DNA of 64,000 bases from NCBI RefSeq assembly GCF_020882245.1, contig NC_083597.1, forward strand, positions 92,234,152 to 92,298,151, read 5' to 3'. Every line of letters starts with the position of its first letter. The first letter of the stretch is position 1. The DNA is from Rhopalosiphum padi (Eukaryota; Arthropoda; Insecta; Hemiptera; Aphididae). The notes below the pieces were generated by a model that saw only the letters and a program-made list of their open reading frames with translations, did not search any database and had not been told where the DNA came from. This document shows, piece by piece, positions 1-12,839 of the stretch. Position numbers and translations under genes: made by a program.

Positions 1-714
1 GTCAAGTATTACAATATATACTTTGCAAGGCTATTCTTAAATTTTAGTTATTTTTATTCTATTCTTACGGTTGTTATGTTTATATCATTGTATTTGTACT
101 TACTACTATAACCGTATTAGAATTCACTTGTCACCGATCGCACTAATCGTGTATTGAGAAATAAACAATTAAAGGTAATCTAAAAATATCTGGATTCTAA
201 AGGTACATGAATTATTCTCATATGTCATAAATCATAATCGTTAAGTATAGTTTAAACATAAAAGCAATTCTCATAATATATCTACTGTATTATGACAATA
301 ATAACATTATTTTGTTATTATTTATTTTCATTATAATATACAAAATTACAAACTATATGTATTAAATAATATTATAATATGAACACATTTATCAAAAATC
401 ACAAATCTACTTCTTAATTTTACGCAAATTTCTTTTACCGATATAATTGTATCCTACTTTGATTGTATTATGATTGATCTTAACCATTTTACACAATAAT
501 ATTAGGTAGGTACAGGTTCTTTCATTGCTTTAAATTTTCATCGATTCATTAAAAATATGTATTTATTTATTATTATTTTGCATAATTTTGTAAAGATGAT
601 TGAAATTTATATAATTGAATCTATTCTATGATTGTACTTAATATCTGTTTTGCCGTTTTGGTATATTGATAACCACAAAACAAAATAGTTTACAATCCCG
701 GTTTTTAAGAGGAT
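1..714. other. Gene-free AT-rich DNA
   Basis: No exon, repeat family or RNA gene seen. Confidence 0.6.
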
Positions 715-966
715 GTGTTGTCTCTGTCTTAGGTATAACGTATATCATAACAAATTTTCGTTCAGCAGACTACATTTTGTGATGTTAGCTTTAATATTAG
801 AGTAAATTTACCTATTATAAAATTTAAAGGTAAGAATATTATCTAGACAATGACATATGATTTTATTGATATTATCATTTTAAAGTGAGTTATGAACATT
901 TTAAAGTCATAATATTTCACATAGCTATAACTCACTTTAAAATAATAATATCAATAAAAGACATGA
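715..966. mobile_element. Foldback MITE, right arm truncated
   Basis: The left arm (GTGTTGTCTCTGTCTTA at 715) and its continuation with a TTTAATATTAGAGT block and a TTTAAAGGTAAGAATATT block match the complete element at 19454-19826. The copy is palindromic about its middle: ATTTTAAAGTGAGTTAT is mirrored by ATAACTCACTTTAAAAT. After about 966 the right arm is missing. It has no coding capacity. Confidence 0.65.
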
Positions 967-2805
967 AAATGAGCTTCTACACATTGTAATACGTAAAAGG
1001 AATGAGGACGATTAAGAACAACATAAAATATTAAAAGTATGTTTTTTTGACGTGATGGTAACAATATATAGCCACTCAGAATATCAAATAAGAGGTTAGC
1101 TGATAATATATAGAGATGAGTGTAGAGAATATGTAAGGGAGATTGCCAGATAAGCCCTAAGATTTATACGAAACCTAGATTACTGTAGCAAATAATATCC
1201 TGTTCCGAAGAAATTTAACTTTCGCGTTGATATTATTACTCCGAAAGCGTTAGCCATCAAATAATTGTCCAGGGAGGTTCCTAAACTTGGAATATTCTGC
1301 CACCAACTTCAATCTTGGAACATCATTCACCATCAGACATAAATCCAATGACACGACCTAGATTTGATGGATAATATTATATTTAATTGCACAATAAATC
1401 TACACTGATAAAAAAAATTAGTTAAACTACAATTAATAGCATAACGGCATGAGGTACCCAACGCGAGTTTTGCGGTATCAACACGACCTGCTCGCGCCCA
1501 GTGGTTGTGCGCTGTTTGCTAAAATTTCGGGTGTGTCCTAATAACGAATTTGAAAAGATAGGTAGCTTGTATAATAGTTTTCTATAAAATACAAAATTTA
1601 ACACGAGTCACGACTATATTCGGAAATCGCGGGCTATAACTAAAACGTCTAAAACAACGACGACGACGTGCGCCGCGTGTAAACGGCTCTTATTAATTTA
1701 ACCCATGAAATTTCGTTAAACGATTTCCCTAGAATTTTCCAATTGCCAAAACGTTTCACGCGTGCACTTGTGGTAGTGGTACTATAATAAATTTATATAT
1801 AGGATCGAAGAGATCTAATACATGAAGGTATTAGTATTATAGTATTATATATATTATTATTATATTATACCTAACGGTACAATTGCAGACAGTACCCTAA
1901 CCTATTACCGCCGTGAAAACGCGAGCAACGTGCTTGTGTCAAAATAACAATAATATGATACTTATCCCAGATTTTTAAAGTCCAACAATATTTATTGTAT
2001 GGGTTTATAGTTTAAACCGTGTACGTGTATAATATGAATTATTGACAATACATCTAATGCATAATACCATGTGTATTTTACGTATACTAATGTATTGTCG
2101 ACATATAGAAATATTATCATATCCTTATAAAGTTATAAGTATAATATAATATATGTATAATGTGAATACATAAATTAAATAGTATTATAGCCGGTAGTTG
2201 TCACTTTGTTACATTTTATAATTTTATTTCTATTTATGTTTGAAATAAAGTACAAAATATATATCATGACATAGTTTTTGAATTGTTGTGAATGGCTTTC
2301 ATATTTGAGGTTTGTGAACTTTCCAATAAAAATAAAACCCGAATCACTCACGTGAATTCATATAGTGACAACGCGTATACCAAGTTTGTTCATCGGTCAC
2401 TAAGTGAGCAACAAGTAGGTTCAACGGATTTAGATTGTTATGTAAGGCTAGCGCTAGCACTCATACATACACAACAATAATAACACAATTCTTGGGATAA
2501 ATTAAACCCGTGATTTTTAAACAAAATTTTGAAAATTCTTAAGTACAGCTTTTTTTGATGAGCGTTCGGAGTTAAATTTCTCACAAAATTATATGCATAT
2601 TTAAACGAAAATATTATCGATGTTAATTATTTTGTTTAATTCGTATTATTCATATGAGTGGAAACATTTAACTCCTACGTACCTATATTATGATTTACTA
2701 TACCTACAGTACCTATCCCATTGATAATTTAAAAGTAGTTATTTTGATTAATTTTCACTTTTCAGCTAACTACTTATTTATAAATTTATAAATCGAACTT
2801 ATTAT

Positions 2806-2868
2806 ATTTACACCCTTCTTCGGGTCATTAGTATTGACTTATAGAAATAATATAGAAACAAATATATT
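2806..2868. repeat. Fragment of a dispersed repeat shared with 14569-14625
   Basis: The block beginning ATTTACACCCTTCTTCGGGT and continuing with ATTAGTATTGACTTATAGAA is nearly identical to the block at 14569-14625, which lies at the front of a larger repeat copy. This fragment has lost the rest. Confidence 0.6.
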
Positions 2869-4069
2869 GTATGAATAATGAATATTAAAAGTATAATAAT
2901 TAATTATTATTTCTTAATTAGGTATATACTATATTAGTGTTTATTAAATAATATGTGTTTAATACCGATCGGCAATCATTATATACCATGTTTATTTTAC
3001 TAATAGAAAATATATATTTCTATATAGATATCAATATTTAAATATAAAATATTACTTAGAAATATAGGCTAACAAACCATAAACATATACCTACATAAGC
3101 GCCGACTTTTAGATTTTAGCACGGGGACAGACATTTTCTAGATTCGTTTGAAGCGTCTAATTTTAAATCTGACCATTCTTTTTTTTTTCAGATTCCTTTA
3201 AAATGTTGAATGTACCTCTCTGGATAGTATCGTCACATTATAGTTAGGTACTAAAAAATTTAAAATTAAATCTTTACGTATCAAACTTTAAAGTTCTATA
3301 ATTTATAACTCGCGGAAAAGAAATGACATTTTTGTAATTTAGTGGAAAACGGAAAGTTCATTTTTGGCGGAAACCAGTTAATATAAATGTATGCATTACA
3401 CATTAGCACATTACACGTATATATAGATGTACAGATTTTAATGTAATATACAATTAATTCTAAAAGTTATACTTTTTTTTTTACATAACGTCACTAATTT
3501 TCCAATTGTGTCTATAATATTACAGTCTCATTTAACATAAATAAATAAAATAAAAAACGGGACTGCATTACATTACAAATGTATAACATATTATATTTTT
3601 GGTATCTGCGATGAGTGCGAATATCAGCGATCTATATGCGGTTGCGGTTGCGTAGTGTCGTTGTTAATATAGTTATTATAGATATTACGAGTATAAAAAA
3701 TAATAATTATATCTATTTTATAAAAAATCCCTAAATAAGCTATTCGCCCGTAAATATCTGTTAGTAATTTATTATATTTCATACATCGAACACATTTTTG
3801 AACGTAATATAAAATAGCTTATAAATAATACACTTGATGTCTTGATCACTATTCACTTCATAATATTATATATATATCATATATATATAGGTATATTATA
3901 TTATCGGTTATTATCATAAATCATAATACTAAAAAGTCACACGATGACATGAGTAGATTTGCTGTATACCTACTTGTTTATACATTATATTTATATTTTA
4001 TGTTATTTCATAACTATATTTTTAGTTCCTAAAATATTATCGGGCCATTTAATCTACTCATATATTATT

Positions 4070-4125
4070 GTAACGGGCCACCGGGATTTCTCTCGGTGTT
4101 CCGCCAGTCAAGTCCGCCCCTAATG
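4070..4125. repeat. GC-rich repeat remnant
   Basis: A short GC-rich island in AT-rich surroundings contains the hairpin CACCGGGATTTCTCTCGGTG followed by CCGCCAGTCAAGTCCGCCCC. It resembles the end of a dispersed arthropod repeat, but this is from memory of repeat style and has not been tested. Confidence 0.3.
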
Positions 4126-5942
4126 GTTGCAATAAATAAATACAAAATATAATGATTTACTTTGCAATGCTATTTAGATAATGAATTGTTTTGATGAGCA
4201 TTTCAGTTCAAAACTCATTAGCTTTAATAATAATCAAACAATTTTTATACACAAAAGTGAAATGTCGAAATACTATTTTTATGTTTTACCCTCGTTATAA
4301 TTGAGTACAGAGGTGATGCCCCCCCCTTAAAATCAACTACGAATGCAATTTTCCCCGCAAAATCTTTGCCCATGATCATAAATACTACATTCTTTCGTAT
4401 ACCTACCTACCTAGTACCTACTCGTATATACAATAATTCATCAATGAATTCAAATGTAACACATTCTCAATACTTTTTTAACTACCTAGGTACTCAGTAC
4501 TCATTGACGAATTATTATTACTCGACGTTATCCATGATAATAACTATTGCGTATAGAATAATGCGTACTTATAATACTATTGCACACAATCAATGATATC
4601 ATAACATACATACTGCCCCGTTTTATTTTTTTCTTAATTTAAAATCGTTAGGTATAGCTGAATAGCCGTATAGGTATTATCTATATGCGTAGCCCATACC
4701 CCGTAGGCATGCAAAAATATATAATATACATTTTTGGATTTGTGTTGTGTAGTAGGTATGACCTATGAAACAAATTTGTGTAAAATAAGATTTAAATAAT
4801 AGGTACCTATCGGTATATTGGATATATTATGCATTTAAGTAATGTAACATAGTATACCTATTGGCTATTATAACTACTAGTATTAGAATTACACGAGAAA
4901 TAATATGTTAAATTATTTGACTTTGAAATGTTTTGGTCTGTATTGACTGTATTTACTATTTAATCCAAGGAATAAATTGAGATTGAGTTAATTTTGATAA
5001 TATCGTTTTTACTTTATAGGATATGTTTTATCGTCAGCTTAAAGCGGGGTGCTATATTATTCCTGCTTAACCTAGCTTTAACATTAAAGTGACTTATTTT
5101 CAAGTATCAAGTTATGAACATTATCTAAATGTTGTATTTTTTTATTATATTTCAATTTTCTTATGATACATTAGAATTTTTAAATTTTAACATTGTACAT
5201 TCTCATAGATAATTTATATCTAACTCATATATCATAAAAAAATCCACGTACTAACACAGATAATGATTTTAATTTAAAGTTTGATGATAGATAAATTAAT
5301 TTAAGTATTATAGTCTATAGGTAACAAGTAACAACAGAAGATCTGTTCTCACGAACCAAATTAAATTTGCCAAGTTGCAAAGTCAAAGAAATATCAAATA
5401 TTACTATTAAATATTCTTAAAATTTACAGGCATTTGATGAAATTAGTTAAGATTTTGTTAAACTGAAAAATCTTTGTATAATATTTTCACTAGAATAATA
5501 ATATAATTATTATCACAATTTAGTTAATATTAATACAATATAAATAAAAAGGCAGTAATTTTTAAAATAATATCTCCAAGTATTTCTTTAATTATGCATG
5601 CTCCTCTCAGATTATAATAATAAAAATATATTCAATATTTCATAAATTAGATACAGACCAACAATTATCCGTGTATAAAACTATGACGGGGCCAATTATA
5701 TTTTGTATACATCATTTTTTTTTCATGGGATATTGCCCTAAATCCAAATATATCATAGTACTAAAATGCATGTTATACAGAAGTAAGTTCAATTGCAATT
5801 TTTTCAACTATCTTAAATTTAACAATTAAAAATACAGTTTTTTTCAATAACATTTAAATAAATTACAGTACACGCATATAAAGATAATAGGAAATTATAC
5901 TAACAGAATAAAATAAAAATAAATAAGTAATTTAAAGATAAC

Positions 5943-5948
5943 TTTATT
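5943..5948 (-). promoter_or_regulatory. Candidate polyadenylation signal for the AGPAT-like gene
   Basis: On the minus strand this reads AATAAA, about 750 bases past the stop codon at 6699. It is the nearest canonical signal I noticed downstream. In such AT-rich DNA the hexamer also occurs often by chance, so the link to this gene is only positional. Confidence 0.25.
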
Positions 5949-6698
5949 GGATATTAAATTAAAAAAATAATTAAAGTCTTAATGCATAGCTTATTTCCTT
6001 ATAAATAGTAGGTAGTTAATATTCTTTAAGTCATCGCTATGTCTTTATAACTAATTCTATATTGGACATCATTTAATTTATATAACCCGATAACATATAT
6101 AATTGCACCCAACCCATTTACAATAAAAATATTTCTTTACAACTAGATGAAAAAATAAACAAACAATTTTATGATGGTCATTATTTTGATATTTTAACAT
6201 TAAAACTATGTTAAAATAAAAATTAGAAAATCCAAATAAAACACAACAAACACAATATTTAAAGATACAATACATTTATATTAATTTAATATTGAGTAAA
6301 TAATCAAAGAAATGATAATACTAATCATGACTAGTTTAAGAAAAAAATAAAATACTTTTTAGGTATTTAGATTATGTAATGATTAATGACCATCGGAGTT
6401 TTGAAAATGAAATAAATGATTATCTAACAAATTACATATTATAATATGCACAGCCAATAAGAACAAAATATGTCTATATTATATAAAAAAAAAAACAAAA
6501 ATCATTAAAATAAAAAAACAATATAAATATATAAACAATCAAGAATTATCAACATTTAAGTAGTGTAAATATACTTTCTAGTCATACCACAGTGAATAGA
6601 AATGTGTCTTTTTAAATTAAACAATAAATATAACTTGAGGTTTTGCTAATTAAAAATTGTGCATGGAAGAGTATTATCAATAGTATTAACTCTAAGGC

Positions 6699-9600
6699 CT
6701 AAAAAGATGGTGTCTGATAGTCGCCCAGTTGAGTTATTTTACTTATACTGTCATATTCTGCACGTATTTTGGAACATACTTCATTACTGAAGTTAGGTAT
6801 ATCATTTGCCAATAAACCATCAGTTTCTATTATTGGCATCACAGATATTATAACACGACCTGAAATAATTAAAGATCAAAATGATAATATGTTAAAAACA
6901 TAAAATATTGTAATATTTCTAAAGTTATATAAACACCTGGCTCAAACATATGTTTTTTTTTGTTTATAAAATAGCAGTTGGAAAATACAATAGGCTGAAC
7001 TGGCAATTTTTTTTTAAAAGCCATTTTAATAGTTTCTTCATTTGTCATTGTAGATGATGATAATATAATTGTAGGCTATAAACAGTTATAATATTTGTAA
7101 TATATATACACAGATATGTGCATTATATTTTTTAATAGAGTTTAAACAATGCTTTATATTTACCTTGGAATCAATAAATGTTGAAGAAAAATTCAGCAAC
7201 CTCAAATTAGTATAAAAAAATTGAATGGGGCATAATGCTAATGAAACCAACCATGGAAAAAATGAAAATGGCCATAAGGTGATAAAATTTGTTTCTGAAA
7301 TTATATTCAGTTCCATCTCTTGACAATACACCAAATGCAAGAGTCCTGCAAAAATTTATCAAATTATTACATTATACATGATAAAATTAAATTATAATTT
7401 AAATTGAATTTATTTAAACAACATGTTTTTTACTTAATACGTTGACTGCCATGTGACCGATGGCGGTTACACAATATGTATTATCAACACGCCAAACATA
7501 TTTTTCCACGTCATTCCTAATTTTTTTTATACTATTTTATTTGAAAAAGCCATTTTAGAATGTATATTATATAAAGAAAAAATATATTTTCTATTACATC
7601 AAAAAAATTGTAATTATTCACGCTATGCCACATTTTATTTTTTTAGTATATTATTGTGATGCTATAGAAAAGTCAATCATTTAAAATCGTATTCATTTAT
7701 TGTGGCCGGTGGTCATGTGGTATATAAATAATATAATGCAAGTGTCGTGGTGTTCGTAAAAATAATGTTGTAATGTTGTATCCTAACGATGTGTGGATTT
7801 TGCTGTCGCATGGTAGCCAACGTGTAACAAAAACAATTTCTTTTGTTGCTTTTTTTACACAATTGTGTGTCTTTTATTCTAATTAGTATATTTATCAGTC
7901 GTTACTGATTAATATTTAGTTTTGTCAAAAATGTTAAATAATAAAAATAACCTAATGTATCGATGTCAGTTTGATAATTTATAATAGCCACCCTTGCACG
8001 TGTTGATGATAGATTTTTTTTCCCATGTAGGCACCATTCAAGAGACAATAAATCTGAGATTTGTTGTCCAAAATATGCGATTAACCTGCAAAAATAAGTT
8101 AAAATATTTTATATTAAATAACACTTTATAAAAATGTATCACATTAGAATAAAGGATGCCATTAGAATAACTATTAGAAAGGTATCTACAATTTTTATAC
8201 ATTAACATTCAATTAAATGCATTTTTGTAGATTTTTTTATCATTGTTGACAAACTGAAGTGTATACAAGTACAATTTAAAATAAAAAACTTATAACATTC
8301 ACTACCATCTGAGTAAAATGTTCAATCATCTATGAAGGTGCTATATTCATCTATAACTTAAAGTAATTATTCTGGTTTTTTTTTAAACATTGTAAAAACA
8401 TTGTTATTTTGGAAATTACAATGTATTTATATATTAATTATAAAAGATATTATCATGATTATGTTTGCAGGTTATCTATTTAAATTAAACATCAATGTTT
8501 AAATATTATATATTATTAAAATATGTCTGAATAGTAATCAGCAGGCCTAAGACTTATTATGTATCAGCATATTTCTACTACATTTTTAGTCAGAAAGGTC
8601 AATAAGTAACCATAGATTTCATAATAAATTAAAAATATGATTTATTTTGTTTACATGATTCAACATTCAGTAGGTTGCTTGGGTTCAAGGCATCTATTCG
8701 ATTAACTCCACAGCAGCAAAACATTTTTTTTTCTTTTTTTACATATTTTTACAGTTTTTCCAAAAAATATTAAATGTAATTTTACTGTTTTCAAAAATAA
8801 TAATGAAAAATTATACATTAATGAATTACTTAATATATTTAAATATTAATTATGTTTTTAAAAATAGTTATTGCTTTATTTTAACAAAAATAGATAAATA
8901 AGAGATAGCTTATATTTTTAAAGCTTAGTAAAAAGATAGTAATATGATAGATCTTAGTAATAAGATACAAATATATTATGTTGATAAAAAAAACCCCAAC
9001 AAGTCAACTTAGGTCTCTAATAATATTTAAATATAAAACTAACTTATGTAAATCTATTATTTAAACCAAATAAGTAACAACAAATAGAAGTATATTATAC
9101 TATATATATTTAAACGAGTATTTAAGTTAATACAAAAACCTATAATAAAAAACTTTTCATTTTACAAAGTCAACAAGTTATGCCATTGGTATTCAAATCT
9201 AAGCTTTTTATAGCGTAAATTGATAAAGTTATTTATAATTGTATTATTAGATAACTGAACTTAGCATGAGCCACACAATTTTTAAATTAAAGTAACATTG
9301 TAGAATTTATAATCATAAAACATATATTATATTAGCATTGATAATGTATAATACACATATTTCATAACATAGGGAGTTGATAGCATAAAATATAGTGTAT
9401 AAAATAAAATATAAAATGTAAGTAATGATAATGTAAAACAATTAATCTAACTAAGGAAATGATTAATGTCTACATTCCAAATGAACCATGATTAATGTAA
9501 CTGATAAGTATAATTGTAATGGTAGACGGTACAGTATTACAGTGCAATATTTCATTTTTCAATACCTATGCTTTCTGAATAATTATATTAATGACCACAA

Positions 9601-10216
9601 TTAAAAAAAATTCAATTTTCAAGGTTTTTTGGATCAATTATATGCCAGTAAAGTAATTAAAGTAATTTTATAAAATAAATAATATTATTATTGTGAGAAC
9701 TTGTAATTTTTCACAAGCAATATTTTTCAACACAAGTTTTAAGTAACTACAAGAATGGTAGGTATACTCTAACAGCAAAGTTCTTTTATAGAGCTAAATA
9801 ACCTACAGGAAACTGTGTCAAGGCATACAAGCCCAAGCCCATATTTCGACAGAACCCAATTACTATGCTGTGTCCAGTACCATGCGGTAGGAAAATAAGT
9901 ACCTATTCTGGAAGAAGAATAGATTGAACCAAAGTTATCTAGATAATTGGTTTGAACAGAGAGCAGTCGGTAGAACGCTAATAATTATTTGTATACACAC
10001 ACACACAAACAAGTACCTGACTAATAACATCTTTATTGCCATAAGTAATTACCTGGATCGGTGTTTGAACTGGAAGAGGGCCAACAGGGACGTGAGGTAG
10101 GCCAGAACAGTGAAGATGGTTAGACGGAAATGGTAGCGGAACGTTCGTCGCGTGTCGTAGAGGAATGGCAGCGAGATGAAAAACGCCACGAATAGTACTT
10201 CCAGCCACACGGCCAT
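6699..10216 (-). CDS. AGPAT/PlsC-fold acyltransferase-like protein, five exons, catalytic motifs lost
   Basis: Coding exons in transcription order are 10216-10053, 8085-7952, 7345-7164, 7075-6937 and 6859-6699 (stop TAG). All introns are GT-AG (1967, 606, 88 and 77 bp). Split codons join in phase into one 259-residue protein; vertebrate AGPAT1/2 are about 280. The start is the only ATG after an in-frame stop upstream. Residues 1-54 give a hydrophobic membrane segment with a tyrosine/arginine patch typical of the AGPAT N-terminus. Residues 70-100 (LEWCLHGKKNLS, then NYQTDIDTLG) align with the block holding the NHx4D motif. W124-PF and W131-L match the next conserved block. Residues 184-192 (LPVQPIVFS) and 207-222 (GRVIISVMPIIETDGL) match the C-terminal family blocks. 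Normal members transfer a fatty acyl group to lysophosphatidic acid at the ER. Here His92 is replaced by Tyr, and no EGTR motif exists (the region reads IILSSSTMT). A pseudoenzyme or a decaying paralogue is inferred. The family call is firm; activity is unlikely. Confidence 0.85.
7439..7823. mobile_element. Short inverted-repeat transposable element (MITE) in intron 2
   Basis: The left end reads ACGTTGACTGCCATGTGACC, and the reverse complement of the right end reads ACGTTGGCTACCATGCGACA (17 of 20 identical). The 385-bp interior has no transposase and only a chance open frame. It lies wholly within the second intron of the AGPAT-like gene and accounts for most of that intron. A TTAA stands next to the left end, but no clear copy flanks the right end, so a piggyBac-type origin is only a guess. 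Confidence 0.55.
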
Positions 10217-10600
10217 TATCGGTCGTGCGGTGCTCTCCTTCGTTTTCCGACAGCAAGTCAATCCGGTGGCGAGCTCCACTACATTTTAACACGGAAACTA
10301 CCGTGGGAGACCGTAGCCGGTCTCTTGTCTTACAATAACATATTATTACGGTACCTACCTATTGGTCGTCACAATAGCTTATGGAAGTAGACGGCACTCG
10401 GCGTCTAGAGCGAAACGACTGTGATAACAATAATGATAATATTATGTTCTGTGTACATTCATATTATGCCGAACACGGACTGCGTATCAACCGGAACGAG
10501 TATTGATCGAGTAGTGAGTATTACGCCGCACCAGTAAGTCGACCAGTGCTCAACAGTCCACGGTCGGAATGGCGAACGGCGACTGCGTTTGTATTTATAT
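10217..10600 (-). promoter_or_regulatory. 5' UTR and probable promoter region of the AGPAT-like gene
   Basis: Upstream of the start codon the DNA switches from AT-rich to GC- and CpG-rich (for example around 10290-10320, 10380-10410 and 10490-10590), as expected of an animal promoter. An in-frame stop at 10286-10288 marks the end of any possible N-terminal extension. I see no clear TATA box at a fixed distance, so the transcription start is not located. A divergent gene on the plus strand cannot be excluded, but I see no exon for one. Confidence 0.4.
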
Positions 10601-10877
10601 AACAAAATACCGCGACAGATTCCGTAATAAAATTGTATTATTATTAATAATGTACTTCGTGTGTCGTGCCTTATTATAGATTTTTATTTTTAAAAATGTA
10701 ATATTATTATTATTGTTGTTATTACTATAGTGAACGGCGTTATCACCCCCGCTCAGGACTGTTATCTGGCAATTGGCATTATCAGTCACATCAGATGTTT
10801 TGCGAAAGATAAGAAATAGTCGTAGGGGCGTGCGCGTGCGCTCAACCAGGATTAGTGAGTATAAGATCTAACAGATC

Positions 10878-11030
10878 CAAGCGCGAACGCAAGGGGGTTT
10901 TGGGGGTTTAAACCCCCTCCGAAATATCAGGAATAAAAAATAAATTACCCGACCTACAAATGAATAGTATGATATTTATGTACATTTTTTTAAAAAACCC
11001 CACCGAAATTTTTTCCTGCGTTCGCGCCTG
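10878..11030. mobile_element. 153-bp MITE with 8-bp target-site duplication (hAT-like)
   Basis: The terminal inverted repeats are CAAGCGCGAACGCAAGG at the left and CAGGCGCGAACGCAGG at the right (reverse complement). The flanks are AACAGATC (10870-10877) and AACAGACC (11031-11038), an 8-bp duplication with one mismatch. Eight-base duplications are characteristic of hAT-type elements. Inside, GGGGGTTTAAACCCCC at 10903-10918 is a perfect palindrome. No coding sequence. It sits about 660 bp upstream of the AGPAT-like start codon. Confidence 0.7.
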
Positions 11031-11038
11031 AACAGACC

Positions 11039-12839
11039 TTAATAGATCAATAGATCAATAGAACAACATGATGATATTGTCAAGTACAGACTCATGTATG
11101 ACAATAATGTTTGATAGTTTGGTTTGAACGACGATGTATATTTTTATTCCAAGGACTTATGGCTATTAATTGCTATGGGCGTCATGTACTCGTGTGCGGC
11201 ACGAATACAATACTTAGTCTTAGGTAGTCAATAATATTATTAATATTTAATATTATTCGCAGGATCGGTTCACGGTTGTGATATTATCATTTACCGATGC
11301 AAACATTGCAAACTCGCGGTCGACTTTGTCCGAAGTTGTTCGTAGGTACTACTTACCATTGATTATAAATACCAAGGACAGATTTATATATAATTCTATC
11401 TTAATCCGTGATAAATACTAATATTTATACTCATTAATCATGACTTAGTAGTTAGTACCTACATTTATTTATTAATTATTCAAGTTTATTTAGTTAATGA
11501 TACTACGAACGGCTGTCGCGCACTGTCAAGCACTCGAGGAACTCGGGAAGTCCTGACTTTTCCGCGTTGACACGCACAGATGGCGCGGTACTTTTGGACG
11601 CGAATCGTCTGACACCCCTGAATTACTGGTAGTTCAACTACCATTTATCATTTCTAAAGCGATAACAACGTATATGAAGACATGAAGTCTCAGTGTGAAT
11701 TTTATTTATTTTAAAACAACATTTTTAGGTGCCTTCAAAATGATAACTGATTTTTACGTTATAACAATACATATTATATAAAAAAACATAGTACCTACTA
11801 CCTACATATCAGTAGTATTTAAGATTAATAGTAAAATATTTTATTATTACGTTATAGGTACTATAATCTTATATTAAAATTAATAATTTATAGTAATATG
11901 TCGCTTTAAATTTTCCAATGCACTAAGTAGATGAAACGACGTACGCTTCGATAATAATAATACTTTTCAATATATTTTGATCGTAATATTAGGAGAACGC
12001 AGTCATAGCCCATAAACCTTTATCACAACAGCAATATTGCATCGCCAGGATACATTGTTTCGGCGACTTATAATTTATTATAATAATTATAAAGAATAAA
12101 TTATAATACGAATAGGTAATGATGACTAGATGACTAATGAGCTACCGAATATGGTTCTATGGACGCTATAGGTACAAATCCGTCACAAAAAACATCTTCG
12201 ATTACATAATTTATGACTTGAGAAGACTTGAAACGCGATAATAACTTGCAGCAACGGTTATAGTAGTCCGAGGAGCAAAAAACAAAATATTTCATATTAA
12301 TTGTATAATATAATATATATTATGCATAATATGTAAGCTTACAATTGAATGATATATTGTTTTAAATTTTAAAACAGCACTGCAGATACATGTTTGAAGG
12401 CTTATTATTTCTATTGTTTACTGTTTAGACATAATTACTATTTAGTAGGTATGATAACCATTATGGAATTATTAAACCTCTTAGTAAACAAATGTTATAA
12501 CATACCTATTTAATTTATATTCTCTGAAAGATTCGGTGCTCGGCCATTTTCTGTTGTTGTCGATGAAAATAGAATTCAGATAAAATATTTAATTAACTAT
12601 AAAAGGCGTGTTACGAATTAACAATTATAAACATTTTAAAATGGTCACAGGAAATGGATTGCATAACGAAATATTAAAATATCTTCGCAGTGTTTATAAT
12701 TATACAGCAGAGAATCCTGAATTATGATCTCCAAACCCAAAAACAAATCCTTAAATAAAAAAAAAAATGGGAAAGTAGAAAACCGCTGTGTTGTATAATA
12801 TCTAGGTATCGAGTATCTTTCGTCATTGAGTATTTAAAT
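11039..12839. other. Gene-free stretch with a small CpG-rich patch
   Basis: 11270-11640 is richer in CG than its surroundings, with no exon evident. A 28-codon frame at 12641-12727, starting MVTGNGLHNEILKYLRS in good start context, is less AT-biased than its surroundings but too short to call. Confidence 0.45.

Larger units (their letters stand above)
967..6698. other. Gene-free stretch and 3' flank of the AGPAT-like gene
   Basis: Mostly AT-rich DNA with many TAGGTA/TACCTA words, densest at 4380-4500 and 4800. It holds the repeat fragments at 2806 and 4070. Short open frames at 1422-1604 and 2292-2480 show no family resemblance. The last 750 bases are probably the 3' UTR of the AGPAT-like gene. 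Confidence 0.5.

Noticed and set aside
7086..7340. Exon 3 of the AGPAT-like gene as a separate frameshifted pseudogene copy
   Set aside because: At first the alternative frame looked like a shifted acyltransferase block. With the splice phases worked out, one frame runs through all exons, so no frameshift is needed.
10049..10279. Longer N-terminus for the AGPAT-like protein beginning MELATGL
   Set aside because: It would need a GTG start. In eukaryotes the first in-frame ATG (10216) after the stop is the natural start and gives the expected N-terminal membrane segment.
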